The notes beneath the pieces were generated by a model that saw nothing but the letters and a program-made list of their open reading frames with translations, did no database searches and was not told where the DNA came from. From the NCBI RefSeq assembly GCF_014197105.1, contig NZ_JACIEV010000006.1, positions 186,001-250,000 of the forward strand: 64,000 nucleotides of DNA, read 5' to 3'. Of this stretch, positions 41,754 through 50,630 are shown piece after piece. Each line of letters begins with the position of its first letter. The stretch's first letter is position 1. Both the position numbers and the translations under genes were made by a program. Source of the stretch: Sphingomonas jinjuensis (GTDB lineage: Bacteria; Pseudomonadota; Alphaproteobacteria; Sphingomonadales; Sphingomonadaceae).

Positions 41754-42905
41754 TTACAGATCCCGCCCGTACACCTGATACACCTTGTTCACGCGGCTCT
41801 CGATCGCGGTGGCGATCGAATTCATCCCCTGGTTGTCGTCGAGGATCCAGCCGATCTCGCCGCGGCTGGCGCCGTAGCGGCTGACCGAGGCGCGGCGGAT
41901 GTATTCGATCATCATGAAGGCGAGCTGGCTGGCCATCCGCGACGATTGCAGTTCCTTGCGCACGCCCATCAGCGGTACGCGCATCGTCCGCACCTTGGGC
42001 GCGCGCAGCCACAGCAGCAGCTTCGCCCAGCCGAAGGGAAGCAGGTTGCCGTTCAGCGGCTTGATCGCTTCGTTGAGGTCGGGGAGGGTGATCATGAAGG
42101 CGACCGGCTTGTCGTCGAGCTCGGCGATGCGGATCAGGTCGTTGAAAACGATCGGCTTCAGCTTCACGCCGACGTCCTTGATCTCGGGCGGGGTGAGGGG
42201 GACGAAGCCCCAATTGTCGCTCCACGCATCGTTGAGGATGTCGAGGATGATCGCGGCCTCCTCCTCGAACTTGTTCTTGTTCACCTCGCGTACGCGGATG
42301 CGGGGGTTGTTCTCGCCCGACTTGATGATCCGCTTGACGATCGGCGGGAATTCCTGGGTGATGTCGAGGTCGTAGGTGACGAGCTTCTTGACCGGCTGGT
42401 AGCCCGCCGCCTCGATCCAGCCGCGATATTCGGGCTTGGCATGGCCCATCATCACCGTCGGGGCATGGTCGTAGCCCTGGATCAGCAGGCCGGGCTCTTC
42501 CCAGATCGATTGCGAGATCGGACCCAGCGCGCGGGTCATTCCCTGGCCGCGCAGCCATTCCTCGGCATGCGCGAGCAGCGCCTGGAAGATATCCTGACGC
42601 TCCGCCTCCATCAGCCCCCATTGGCCGGTGCCGGGGCCGAAGCCCTGCTCGGCGGGCATCTCGAGCGCCAGCGTGTCGATATGCGCGGAGATGCGTCCGA
42701 CGACGCGGCCGTCCTCTTCGGCCAGGAACAGCTGCGCCTTGGCATGGCTGTACCAGCCGTTCTTTTCCGGCGTCAGCAGGCCCAGCGCCTCGCCCTTCAG
42801 CGGCGGAACCCAGTGGGGATCGTCGGCGTAGAGACGAAAGGGCAGGTCGACGAAGGTCTTGCGATCGCGCTTGCTGTCGATCGGCCAAATGGTGAGGCTT
42901 GCCAT
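41754..42905 (-). CDS. GNAT-fold acyltransferase-like protein, candidate ceramide synthase
   Basis: The 383-residue cytosolic protein has an N-terminal segment (FVDLPFRLYADDPHWVPPL) and a GNAT-like core (VVGRISAHID, LGPISQSIWEEPG, WIEAAGYQPVKKLVTYDLD) plus a second half with IRIAELDDKPVAFMITLPDLNE. Proteins of this type are widespread in sphingolipid-making alphaproteobacteria. The bacterial ceramide synthase of Caulobacter was reported as a GNAT-type acyltransferase, and spt, acp and cerR lie 8-10 kb away, so bCerS is a reasonable candidate, not proven by sequence alone. Confidence 0.6.
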   Translation of the reverse strand: MASLTIWPIDSKRDRKTFVDLPFRLYADDPHWVPPLKGEALGLLTPEKNGWYSHAKAQLFLAEEDGRVVGRISAHIDTLALEMPAEQGFGPGTGQWGLMEAERQDIFQALLAHAEEWLRGQGMTRALGPISQSIWEEPGLLIQGYDHAPTVMMGHAKPEYRGWIEAAGYQPVKKLVTYDLDITQEFPPIVKRIIKSGENNPRIRVREVNKNKFEEEAAIILDILNDAWSDNWGFVPLTPPEIKDVGVKLKPIVFNDLIRIAELDDKPVAFMITLPDLNEAIKPLNGNLLPFGWAKLLLWLRAPKVRTMRVPLMGVRKELQSSRMASQLAFMMIEYIRRASVSRYGASRGEIGWILDDNQGMNSIATAIESRVNKVYQVYGRDL

Positions 42906-43056
42906 GGTGCGGCTATCTAGCGTGCGCCCCGATGGCTGGCGAGTGACATTGCTGTCATCGCCTTAAGGCCGTTCATCGCCTGGGTCGTTCACCGTCAGCG
43001 GGATTGTCGCAACCGCCAGCCTCGAAAAGACACGCTCCTGCCACTATCTTGAAGCA

Positions 43057-44163
43057 ATGGACCACGCCATGGACAACAGCATCACCTTGCCGCGCGCCGG
43101 CGCGACGGCCCAGCCGCGGGATGCCGCGCCGCGTCAGCGGATCGCCGACGACAAGGCGATGCTGCGATCTGCCGCCGAGATGACGCGCGACCTGCACGCG
43201 CCCGACCCGAAAGTGTATTGGGCGGACCTGATCGCGTCGGTCGTCGTCGGCTATGGCGCGTTGGCGGTGGCGATGACCGCGTCGTCGACCGCGGTGATGA
43301 TCGTCGCCGGCGTCGTCGCGATGCTGGGCATGTATCGCGCGCTGAGCTTCATCCATGAAGTCAGCCATATGAAGCATGCCAGCTTGCCGCATTTCCGCAC
43401 CGGCTGGAACGCGCTGGTCGGGGTGCCGATGCTGACCCCGTCGTTCATGTACGAGGGCGTCCACAACCTGCACCATGCCAAGACGCGCTATGGCACGAGC
43501 GAGGATCCCGAATATCTGCCGCTCGCGCTGATGAAGCCATGGACGCTGCCCGTATTCGTGATCGTGTCGGCGTTGGCGCCGGTGGCGCTGCTGTTCCGCT
43601 ATGCCGTCTTGTCGCCGCTGTCGGTCATCGTGCCGGGGCTGCGCCGGATCGTCGTCGAGCGTTATTCGGCGCTGGCGATCAACCCGCACTTCCGTCGCCG
43701 CGCGCCGGAAGGCGAGGCGAAGGCGCAGTGGAACCGGATCGAGGCGGCGGCGAGCGTCTGGGCGATCGCCGTCGTGGCGTTGGTCGCCACCGGGACGTTG
43801 CCGTTGCATGGCTTCCTGGTCGCGCTGGCCGTCGTGGCGGGCGTGGCGGTGGTTAATCAGGTGCGGACCTTGGTCGCGCATCTGTGGGAGAACGACGGTG
43901 AGCCGATGACGGTCACCGCCCAGTATCTCGACTCGGTCAACGTGCCGCCGCCGTCGATGCTGCCGATGCTGTGGGCGCCGGTGGGCTTGCGCTATCACGC
44001 GCTGCATCACCTGCTGCCGGGTGTGCCCTATCATCACCTGGGCGAGGCGCACCGCCGGATCAGCGCCGCGGTCGGCGAGGATTCGCCGTATCACAAGGCG
44101 AGCTATGCGGGCCTGCCGTATCTGGCCGCCAAGATCATGCGAAGCACGCTGGGCCGTCGCTGA
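43057..44163 (+). CDS. Membrane fatty-acid desaturase/hydroxylase
   Basis: The 368-residue membrane protein has the three histidine boxes of di-iron desaturases: HEVSH (100-104), HNLHH (136-140) and HALHH (314-318). Hydrophobic segments lie at about 55-95 and 175-205. It could desaturate or hydroxylate acyl chains of phospholipids, sphingolipids or carotenoids; the sequence does not decide. It is divergent from the GNAT-like gene, 151 bases apart. Confidence 0.85.
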   Translation: MDHAMDNSITLPRAGATAQPRDAAPRQRIADDKAMLRSAAEMTRDLHAPDPKVYWADLIASVVVGYGALAVAMTASSTAVMIVAGVVAMLGMYRALSFIHEVSHMKHASLPHFRTGWNALVGVPMLTPSFMYEGVHNLHHAKTRYGTSEDPEYLPLALMKPWTLPVFVIVSALAPVALLFRYAVLSPLSVIVPGLRRIVVERYSALAINPHFRRRAPEGEAKAQWNRIEAAASVWAIAVVALVATGTLPLHGFLVALAVVAGVAVVNQVRTLVAHLWENDGEPMTVTAQYLDSVNVPPPSMLPMLWAPVGLRYHALHHLLPGVPYHHLGEAHRRISAAVGEDSPYHKASYAGLPYLAAKIMRSTLGRR

Positions 44164-44229
44164 GGCGATCCACGCTTAAGGCGGCGCCGTTCCGGTCGTT
44201 CTAACCCTCATCAAGATTTGGGTGGAACG

Positions 44230-44712
44230 ATGCTGAACAGGTTGCGCCGTAGCCACCGTGGGCTTGAGGCGGCAGGCGCCGAGATTGCGGCGCTGCTGAA
44301 CGCCAAGGCGCCGGATCCGGTGGCACTGCCGGCTGCGCGCTGGAACCTGGCGACGCTGATGACACAGCATATGGCGATGGAGGATCGCCACCTCTTTGCC
44401 TATCTGGTCAAAGACCCGCGACCCGAGGTGGCGCGGATCGGACGCAGGTATCGCGAGGAGTTCGCTGGCCATTTCGGCAGCTATGCCGATTATGCCAAGC
44501 GCTGGACCGCCGAGCGGGTCGCCGAGGATTGGCCGGGATATCAGATTGCGGCGCGAGACCAACTGCGATTGCTGAGCGAGCGGATCGCCCAGGTGGAGCG
44601 CGACCTGTTTCCGCTGGTCGAGGGCTGCTCGATCAACGGACGGGGGGCGATTAGCACCAATTGGGCGCGCGACGTCTTCGCGGTGAAGGACAGTATCGCG
44701 CCGCAGCGCTGA
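44230..44712 (+). CDS. Hemerythrin-like protein
   Basis: The 160-residue helical protein has His residues in an HHE-type arrangement: RSHRGLE, TQHMAMEDRHLFAYL and AGHFGSYADY. Hemerythrin-like proteins bind di-iron and oxygen or sense it. The His spacing is not the classical one, so metal binding is only likely. ATG 44230 follows GGGTGGA. It converges with lptG, 1 base apart. Confidence 0.7.
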   Translation: MLNRLRRSHRGLEAAGAEIAALLNAKAPDPVALPAARWNLATLMTQHMAMEDRHLFAYLVKDPRPEVARIGRRYREEFAGHFGSYADYAKRWTAERVAEDWPGYQIAARDQLRLLSERIAQVERDLFPLVEGCSINGRGAISTNWARDVFAVKDSIAPQR

Positions 44713-44713
44713 G

Positions 44714-45808
44714 CTATTCCTCGGTGCGGATCAGCACCGCTTCGCCGATCAGGAAGAACAGCAGGAACGGCGCCCAGGCGGCGAGGAAGGGCGGGTAGGC
44801 GCCGAGATTGCCCATCGCCAGCGCGAAATTGTCGGCGACGAAATAGGCGAAGCCCAGCATCATCCCGATCACCGCGCGGATGAAGAGCTTGCCCGATCGC
44901 GCGATGCCGAACGCCGCGACGGCGCCGAGCAGCGGCATCAGCACCGCCGACAGCGGCCCCGACAGCTTGTGCCACAACGATCCCTCGAGCGCCTTGGTCG
45001 GGCGACCAGCGTCCGCCAGGTCGCCGATCGCCGAGCGCAGCGCACCGAACGACAGGCCGTCGGCATTGACCTCGCCCAGCGTGAACTGGTCCGGCCGGAC
45101 GCCGGGGGCGACGATGATCGTGCCGACGTTGGCGATCCGGCCCGAGGCGACGTCGAAGCGGGTGGCCGGCGCGATCGCCCAGCCGTTGCCGACGCGACGG
45201 CCACGCGGCGCCCGGATGATCGACTTCAGGCTGCCGCCATCACGATCATAGACGGTAATGCTGCCGAGCTGCACCGCGTCGCCGCGGCCGCGGATCTGGT
45301 CGACCTCGATCAGGTCGTCGCCGTCGCGTACCCAGACGTTGGTGCGATCGCCGCGGTCGATCGGCAGCGGCCCGTATTCGACCCTCTGCCACTGATCAAG
45401 CGTCGCGGTGGCGCGGCTGACGATACGGTCGTTGAAGGCGAAGGTAATGATCGCGACGCCGAAGCTGGCGATGACGAGCGGCGCCAGCACTTGATGCGCC
45501 GAGAGTCCGCCGGCCTTCAGCGCGATCACCTCGCTGTTCGCGTTCATGGTGATGAGCGTCAGGATCGTGCCGAGCAGGACCGAGAAGGGCAGGAAGGTCG
45601 CGATGATCTGGGGCGCGCGGAGCGACACATAGGTCCACACCTGCGGCTCGCCATTGCCCGGCTGGGCGAGGATGCGGCCCGATTCGCTTAGCAGATCGAG
45701 TGCCTGGAGCACCAGCACCAGCCCGAACAGGATGGCGAAGGTGCGCGTCAGGAACAGCTTCGCCATGTAGAGCGCGATGACGCGCGAGGGGAAGAAGCTC
45801 TGCTTCAT
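44714..45808 (-). CDS. lptG: Lipopolysaccharide export permease LptG
   Basis: The 364-residue permease of the Lpt ABC transporter extracts LPS-like lipids from the inner membrane. N-terminal helices (about 13-35, 50-75), a large periplasmic jellyroll and C-terminal helices (about 280-360) match YjgP/YjgQ proteins. Sphingomonads use glycosphingolipids in place of or beside LPS, so the cargo may be different. The start overlaps the lptF stop (ATGA). Confidence 0.9.
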   Translation of the reverse strand: MKQSFFPSRVIALYMAKLFLTRTFAILFGLVLVLQALDLLSESGRILAQPGNGEPQVWTYVSLRAPQIIATFLPFSVLLGTILTLITMNANSEVIALKAGGLSAHQVLAPLVIASFGVAIITFAFNDRIVSRATATLDQWQRVEYGPLPIDRGDRTNVWVRDGDDLIEVDQIRGRGDAVQLGSITVYDRDGGSLKSIIRAPRGRRVGNGWAIAPATRFDVASGRIANVGTIIVAPGVRPDQFTLGEVNADGLSFGALRSAIGDLADAGRPTKALEGSLWHKLSGPLSAVLMPLLGAVAAFGIARSGKLFIRAVIGMMLGFAYFVADNFALAMGNLGAYPPFLAAWAPFLLFFLIGEAVLIRTEE

Positions 45809-47007
45809 GCCGCCTGCTCCGCCTGTTTGCGGCGGGCGCCGGGCAGGCGACGCCTGACGACGCTGGCGATCTTGCCGAACACGCGCTCCAGCGCCCCGAT
45901 CGGCTGACCGCCGGGCACATAGGCAAGCTGGTAGTACATCCAGAAGACCAGGCCGGCGAAGATCAGGAACGGCACCCACAGCGCGATCAGTGGATCGATG
46001 CGTCCCAGCTCGCCGATCGACGACGCATATTCATTGACCTTGTGATAGGTCACCAGCATCACGATCGCGATGAAGACGCCGATGCCGGACGTCGATCGCT
46101 TGGGCGGCACGCCCAGCGATACGGCGAGCAGCGGCAGCAGGAACATCGTCGCCACCTCGACGATGCGGAAGTGGAATTCGGCGCGGCTGCTGTCGCGCAG
46201 CTGCTCGGTCGCCGCGGTCTGGCCGTTGCGTGCCAGCTCGGGCAGCGTGAATTCGAGGTTGCCGCCGCCGCGCTGCCGGAAGCTTTCGAACTTGGGCAGG
46301 TCGATCGGCAGGTCGTGCGACGAGAAGGTGAGGACCCGCGGAGTCTTGAATTCCGGCCGGTTGTGGATCAGCGTACCGTTGGTCAGGCGGAAGATGATGA
46401 CGTTGGGATCGTCGGTCGCCATGAAGCGACCGCGCTCCGCCGTCACCGCGATCCAGTCGTTCTTCGGCGTCTGCGCATGAACGAAGATGCCGGCCAGATC
46501 GCGACCCTTCTCGCGGCTCTGTTCGATGCGCAGCGTCATGCGCTGGCCGAGATGGGTGAACTCGCCGACCTTGATCGACGCGCCCAGTGCGCCGGTACGC
46601 AGCTCGAAGCGCAGCTGCTCGTAGTAATAGCGCGCCTTGGGCTGGACGAACCCGACGATCAGGATGTTGACGATCGCAAGGCCGATCGCAAACAGATAGG
46701 GCACGCGCAGCATCCGGGTGTAGCTCATCCCCACCGCGCGCATCACGTCGAGCTCGCTCGATGTGGCGAGGCGGCGGAAGGCGAGGAGGATGCCGAGCAT
46801 CAGCCCGATGGGAATGCCGAGCCCCAGATATTCGGGCAGCAGATTGGCGAGCATGCGCCATACCACGCCGATCGGCCCGCCCTGGGTCGCGACGAAATCG
46901 AACAGGCGGCGAATGCGATCGAGCACCAGCAGCATCGCCGAGATGATCAGCGTCGCGAACAGCGGCAACGCGATCAGCCGGGCCATGTAGCGGTCGATCA
47001 AGGGCAT
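45805..47007 (-). CDS. lptF: Lipopolysaccharide export permease LptF
   Basis: The 400-residue partner of LptG has the same architecture: helices at the N-terminus (MPLIDRYMARLIALPLFATLIISAML), a periplasmic beta domain (about 130-270), and three to four C-terminal helices (MFLLPLLAVSLGVPPKRS). ATG 47007 gives the usual MxxIDRY start; 47025 would add six residues. It is the first gene of the lptFG unit. Confidence 0.9.
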   Translation of the reverse strand: MPLIDRYMARLIALPLFATLIISAMLLVLDRIRRLFDFVATQGGPIGVVWRMLANLLPEYLGLGIPIGLMLGILLAFRRLATSSELDVMRAVGMSYTRMLRVPYLFAIGLAIVNILIVGFVQPKARYYYEQLRFELRTGALGASIKVGEFTHLGQRMTLRIEQSREKGRDLAGIFVHAQTPKNDWIAVTAERGRFMATDDPNVIIFRLTNGTLIHNRPEFKTPRVLTFSSHDLPIDLPKFESFRQRGGGNLEFTLPELARNGQTAATEQLRDSSRAEFHFRIVEVATMFLLPLLAVSLGVPPKRSTSGIGVFIAIVMLVTYHKVNEYASSIGELGRIDPLIALWVPFLIFAGLVFWMYYQLAYVPGGQPIGALERVFGKIASVVRRRLPGARRKQAEQAA

Positions 47008-47118
47008 GGAGGGAAAAGCTCGCACCGGGAAACGTCCGCCGTATAGGCGCGGGCGTTGCCAGCGTCAGCCCTTAATCAGCGATATCGTTCCCTTGAATGC
47101 GACATCGAAGCCCCTGTT

Positions 47119-48504
47119 TCACGGCAGAAACGCGGTCAGCTTGGTCTGTAGCCCCTCGGCACCGCGGCTAAGCTCCTTTGCCAGGCCACTGACGACATCG
47201 GCGGCGCGCTCGGAATCATCGGCGGCGACGCGCACCTCGGAAATCGTGCGGTTGACGGCGGAGGCGCTGACCGCCTGGTCGATGTTGGCGCGCTGGACCT
47301 CGCCGGCCACGCCGACCAGTTCGGCGATCTGATCGGTGATCGAGCGGATCGCGCCCGCGGTCATGGCGGTGGCGCTGCGCATGCCGCTGAGCTGCGCGCC
47401 GATCTCGGCGCTCGTCCGCGCGGTCTCCGCCGCGAGCGACTTGACCTCGCCGGCGACGACGGTGAAGCCGCGCCCAGCCTCGCCGGCCCGCGCCGCCTCG
47501 ATCGTGGCGTTAAGCGCGAGCAGGTTGGTCTGGCCGGCAATCCGGCCGATCGCGAGCGACATATGCTCGATCCGTTCGGCATTCTCTTCGAGCGAGGTCA
47601 CGAATTCGCTGGTCGACGTCGCCTGGTCGATGATCCGGTTGGCGAGCTGGGCGGCATGGGCAACGCGATCGGAGATGACCTTGAGCACCTTGTCCATGCG
47701 GTCGGCGGCATCGGTCAGGTCCTGCACGACGCCCGCCTTCGACCGGGCCCGCGACCGCAAGCCCGCGGCCTCGTCGTTGAGCCGCTCGAACGACCGGGCG
47801 AGCTGGTCGGCCATGCCGCTGACGGTGTTCGATAGCTGTACCTCCTCGGTCACCAGCTTCCACGAGATCATCGGCCCGAGGTAGCGGCCATCGTCGGCAA
47901 TGATGGCGGTCGCATCGAACGCCAGATATTCGTCGCCCAGCCGGATCCGGCCCTTGATCGGCAGTTTGCACGGATCGGCCAGGTGGCTGCGCTGATGGTG
48001 GCCGTCGGCGTGGAACAGGTCGATCGAACTGCCCAGGATGTTTTCGACCGGTACGGGGAGATGCCGCGCCACGCGCTGCATGATCTGGCCCGATCCGCGG
48101 TTGAGGTAGTTGATCCGAAAATCGTCGTCGGGATCGGCGGTCATCACCGCCACGGGCATGCTGTCGATCATCTGCAGCAGCTTGGCGACGTCGCGGCCGT
48201 GATCCGCCTGCTCGACGATCAGCAAGCCGGCGCCGTCCGGCAGGACGGTGATCGACATGGTGACGTCGGCGTCGTCGATACGGATCGAGGTCGTCCGCCG
48301 CGCCGTCAGCAGATCGGCGGTCGCCGCGCCGAAGGGGCGGGCGCCCGGCGGGATGCCGCGCTCGACCGCACGATGGCTGGCATAGGTGACGGTAAGGTCG
48401 TCGGCGTCGACGACGATCGCCACCAGCGGAAGATGCGCCATGGCGAGGACAGGAACGCTCGTCCTCTTTTCGCAATCGGTCGTGACAGGCAGCGCAACGT
48501 TCAT
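47119..48504 (-). CDS. Soluble methyl-accepting chemotaxis-type protein with PAS domain
   Basis: The 461-residue protein lacks transmembrane helices. The N-terminal 230 residues look like one or two PAS domains ([27 protein letters not shown]). The signalling part has the hairpin tip of MCPs ([28 protein letters not shown]). It would signal from the cytosol to a CheA-type kinase; no che genes are in the window. ATG 48504 has the ribosome site GAGAG upstream. It is separated by 96 bases from the hybrid kinase gene. Confidence 0.88.
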   Translation of the reverse strand: MNVALPVTTDCEKRTSVPVLAMAHLPLVAIVVDADDLTVTYASHRAVERGIPPGARPFGAATADLLTARRTTSIRIDDADVTMSITVLPDGAGLLIVEQADHGRDVAKLLQMIDSMPVAVMTADPDDDFRINYLNRGSGQIMQRVARHLPVPVENILGSSIDLFHADGHHQRSHLADPCKLPIKGRIRLGDEYLAFDATAIIADDGRYLGPMISWKLVTEEVQLSNTVSGMADQLARSFERLNDEAAGLRSRARSKAGVVQDLTDAADRMDKVLKVISDRVAHAAQLANRIIDQATSTSEFVTSLEENAERIEHMSLAIGRIAGQTNLLALNATIEAARAGEAGRGFTVVAGEVKSLAAETARTSAEIGAQLSGMRSATAMTAGAIRSITDQIAELVGVAGEVQRANIDQAVSASAVNRTISEVRVAADDSERAADVVSGLAKELSRGAEGLQTKLTAFLP

Positions 48505-48548
48505 CGGCTCTCTCGGCAATCCAGAAAGCCACCGATATCGAGCTAATC

Positions 48549-48568
48549 TTAACCTATGGTATAGTTAA
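48549..48568. promoter_or_regulatory. AT-rich dyad upstream of the chemotaxis-type gene
   Basis: The site TTAACCTATGGTATAGTTAA is an imperfect palindrome, TTAAC to GTTAA, 45 bases upstream of the MCP start in an otherwise GC-rich region. It may be a promoter -10 region or an operator. Confidence 0.3.
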
Positions 48569-48600
48569 CCGCCGGGCTGCCGGAATGGTGTCGATCGAGA

Positions 48601-50544
48601 TCATTCCGCCGCCATTCGGTCCGGCGGCGCGGGGCGTTCGTGCGCCATCGCCTCGCCGATCGCGCGCTCTAGCCCGGCCAGCGTGAAGGGCTTGCGCAAC
48701 ACCTGGTGAGAACCGAACTGCGAGGCATCGGCCTCGCCAGCGAAGCCGGTGACGAACAGCACGGCGATGTGCGGGAAGAGCGGGCCGACCGCGGCGATCA
48801 TCTCCGGCCCGGTGCGTCCGGGCATCAGCACGTCGGAGATGATGAGGTCGATGTTGCTATGCCGCTCCAGCAACTCGCCGGCGAGCATCGGATCGCCGCA
48901 CGGGATCGCGACGTGGCCCAGTTCCGCCAGCGCGCCGGTGGTGGCGTTGAGAACGCGGGGGTCGTCCTCGACGACGAGGATTTCCAGCGAGCCGGGTGTC
49001 ACCGTCGCCGGCGCGGCGATTTCCAGCACCTCGCCGGCCGTACGCGCCTCCAGGTCGCGCGGCAGGTACAGCGTTACCGTGGTGCCGCGCCCCACCGCGG
49101 TGTCGATCGCGATCTCGCCCCCCAGCTGGCGAGCGAGCGCGAAGATCTGGCTGAGTCCAAGGCCGGTGCCCTTGCCCGCCTCCTTGGTGGTGAAGAAGGG
49201 TTCGAACACCCGCTCGCGCACCTCGGGCGTCATGCCGCAACCTTCGTCGGCGAGCGCGATGGTGACATAGTCGCCAGCGCGGCTGTGGCCGATCTGTCCG
49301 GCGCCGAGCGTGGCCGCGCCGGTCGCGATGTGCAGGCAGCCGCGCCCGTTCATCGCATCGCGCGCGTTGACCGCGAGGTTGAGGATCGCATTCTCGAGCT
49401 GCACCCGATCGGCGCGGACGCGCCAGTCGCCGGCCTCGTCGACCGTCTCAACCGTGATCGCGTCGCCGAGCGTCCGGTCGAGCAGGTCGGTCATGCCGTC
49501 GACCAGGCTGCCGGGGGCGATCGATTCCGGTCGCAGCGAATCCTCGCGGCTGAACGCCAGCAGGCGACGGGTCAGCGCCGCGGCACGATTGGCGCCATCG
49601 GTGGCATTGTCGATGTGCCGCGCCGTCACCGCCGGATCGTTGTCGACGCTGCGCCGTGCCAGTTCCAGGCCGCCGAGCACGACCGCCAGCATGTTGTTGA
49701 AATCATGGGCGATGCCGCCGGTCAGCTTGCCGACCGCGTCCATCTTCTGCACCTGGCGCAGCTTCGCTTCCTGAGCGCGCAGCTCGTCGGTGGCGGCGGT
49801 GACGGCGGTCGCCAGCTCCTCGGCGCGCTCGCGCGCGGCCTCCGCCTCGGCGCGGGCGATGGCGCGCTGGCCCACCGCCTCGATCGTCAGCCAGCCCATC
49901 GCGATCGCGCCGAGCACGATCAGCAGACCGGCTGTCGACAGGATGCCGGCGATCCTGCTCGACCGGTCGACCGTCCGCGCGGCATTGGCAGCACGCTCGT
50001 CGAGAAGCTTGCGCTCGCGGGCGATGATGTCGTTGAGCGTCCCGTCGATCGCGGCGAGCGCGGGCCCCTGCCGCGCCTTGTAATAGCGCGACAACGCCTG
50101 CGGGTTCTGGCCGTAGTTGATGTTGAGCGCGGTCAGCGACAGCTGGTCGCCGCGCTCCTCGAAGGCGCGGCGCAACTGGTCTATGCGCGGCTGTTGCTCG
50201 GCATTGTCGTTGGTGATCTGGTCGAGCCGGTCGAGCTGGCTCTTCGCCAGCCGCCACTGGTCGTAATAGAGCTGGCCCAGGTTGCGGTCGGTCGAGATGA
50301 CGTAACGGCCGAGCGAGGCTTCGGCCCGCGCGATGGTGCCCGACAGGGTGCGGGCGAGGATCATCACGTCATAGCTGTGCTTTTGCTGCGCCAGCGCCCG
50401 GTCGCGCTGCGCATTGGCATTCCCCAAGGTGAGGATCAGCGCGACAAGCACCGCCGCGCCAAGGACCGCCATCGCGACAAGCGCGATCGGTCGCCATGGC
50501 GCGCCACCCCCAGGAGCCGTTGTCTCGGCCTGTTCCCGCGTCAC
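48601..50544 (-). CDS. CHASE3-type hybrid sensor histidine kinase
   Basis: The 647-residue protein has helices at about 20-42 and 193-215 around a helical periplasmic sensor (CHASE3-like), a coiled coil (about 220-265), a kinase core with GGIAHDFNNMLAVV, NLAVNARDAM, DEGCGM and GTGLGLS, and a C-terminal receiver with Asp in LIISDVLMPGRTG. The start is GTG 50544; no ATG is suitable. It lies 86 bases downstream of the serine palmitoyltransferase gene, on the same strand, so the operon may read into it. Confidence 0.9.
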   Translation of the reverse strand: MTREQAETTAPGGGAPWRPIALVAMAVLGAAVLVALILTLGNANAQRDRALAQQKHSYDVMILARTLSGTIARAEASLGRYVISTDRNLGQLYYDQWRLAKSQLDRLDQITNDNAEQQPRIDQLRRAFEERGDQLSLTALNINYGQNPQALSRYYKARQGPALAAIDGTLNDIIARERKLLDERAANAARTVDRSSRIAGILSTAGLLIVLGAIAMGWLTIEAVGQRAIARAEAEAARERAEELATAVTAATDELRAQEAKLRQVQKMDAVGKLTGGIAHDFNNMLAVVLGGLELARRSVDNDPAVTARHIDNATDGANRAAALTRRLLAFSREDSLRPESIAPGSLVDGMTDLLDRTLGDAITVETVDEAGDWRVRADRVQLENAILNLAVNARDAMNGRGCLHIATGAATLGAGQIGHSRAGDYVTIALADEGCGMTPEVRERVFEPFFTTKEAGKGTGLGLSQIFALARQLGGEIAIDTAVGRGTTVTLYLPRDLEARTAGEVLEIAAPATVTPGSLEILVVEDDPRVLNATTGALAELGHVAIPCGDPMLAGELLERHSNIDLIISDVLMPGRTGPEMIAAVGPLFPHIAVLFVTGFAGEADASQFGSHQVLRKPFTLAGLERAIGEAMAHERPAPPDRMAAE

Positions 50545-50630
50545 GCCCGAGGCGTATCGTATTAGTATCCCGATGGGAAGCGGCGAGGGCGCAACCTATC
50601 GCAATGGTGGCGCTTCGTACGGCGACGCGC

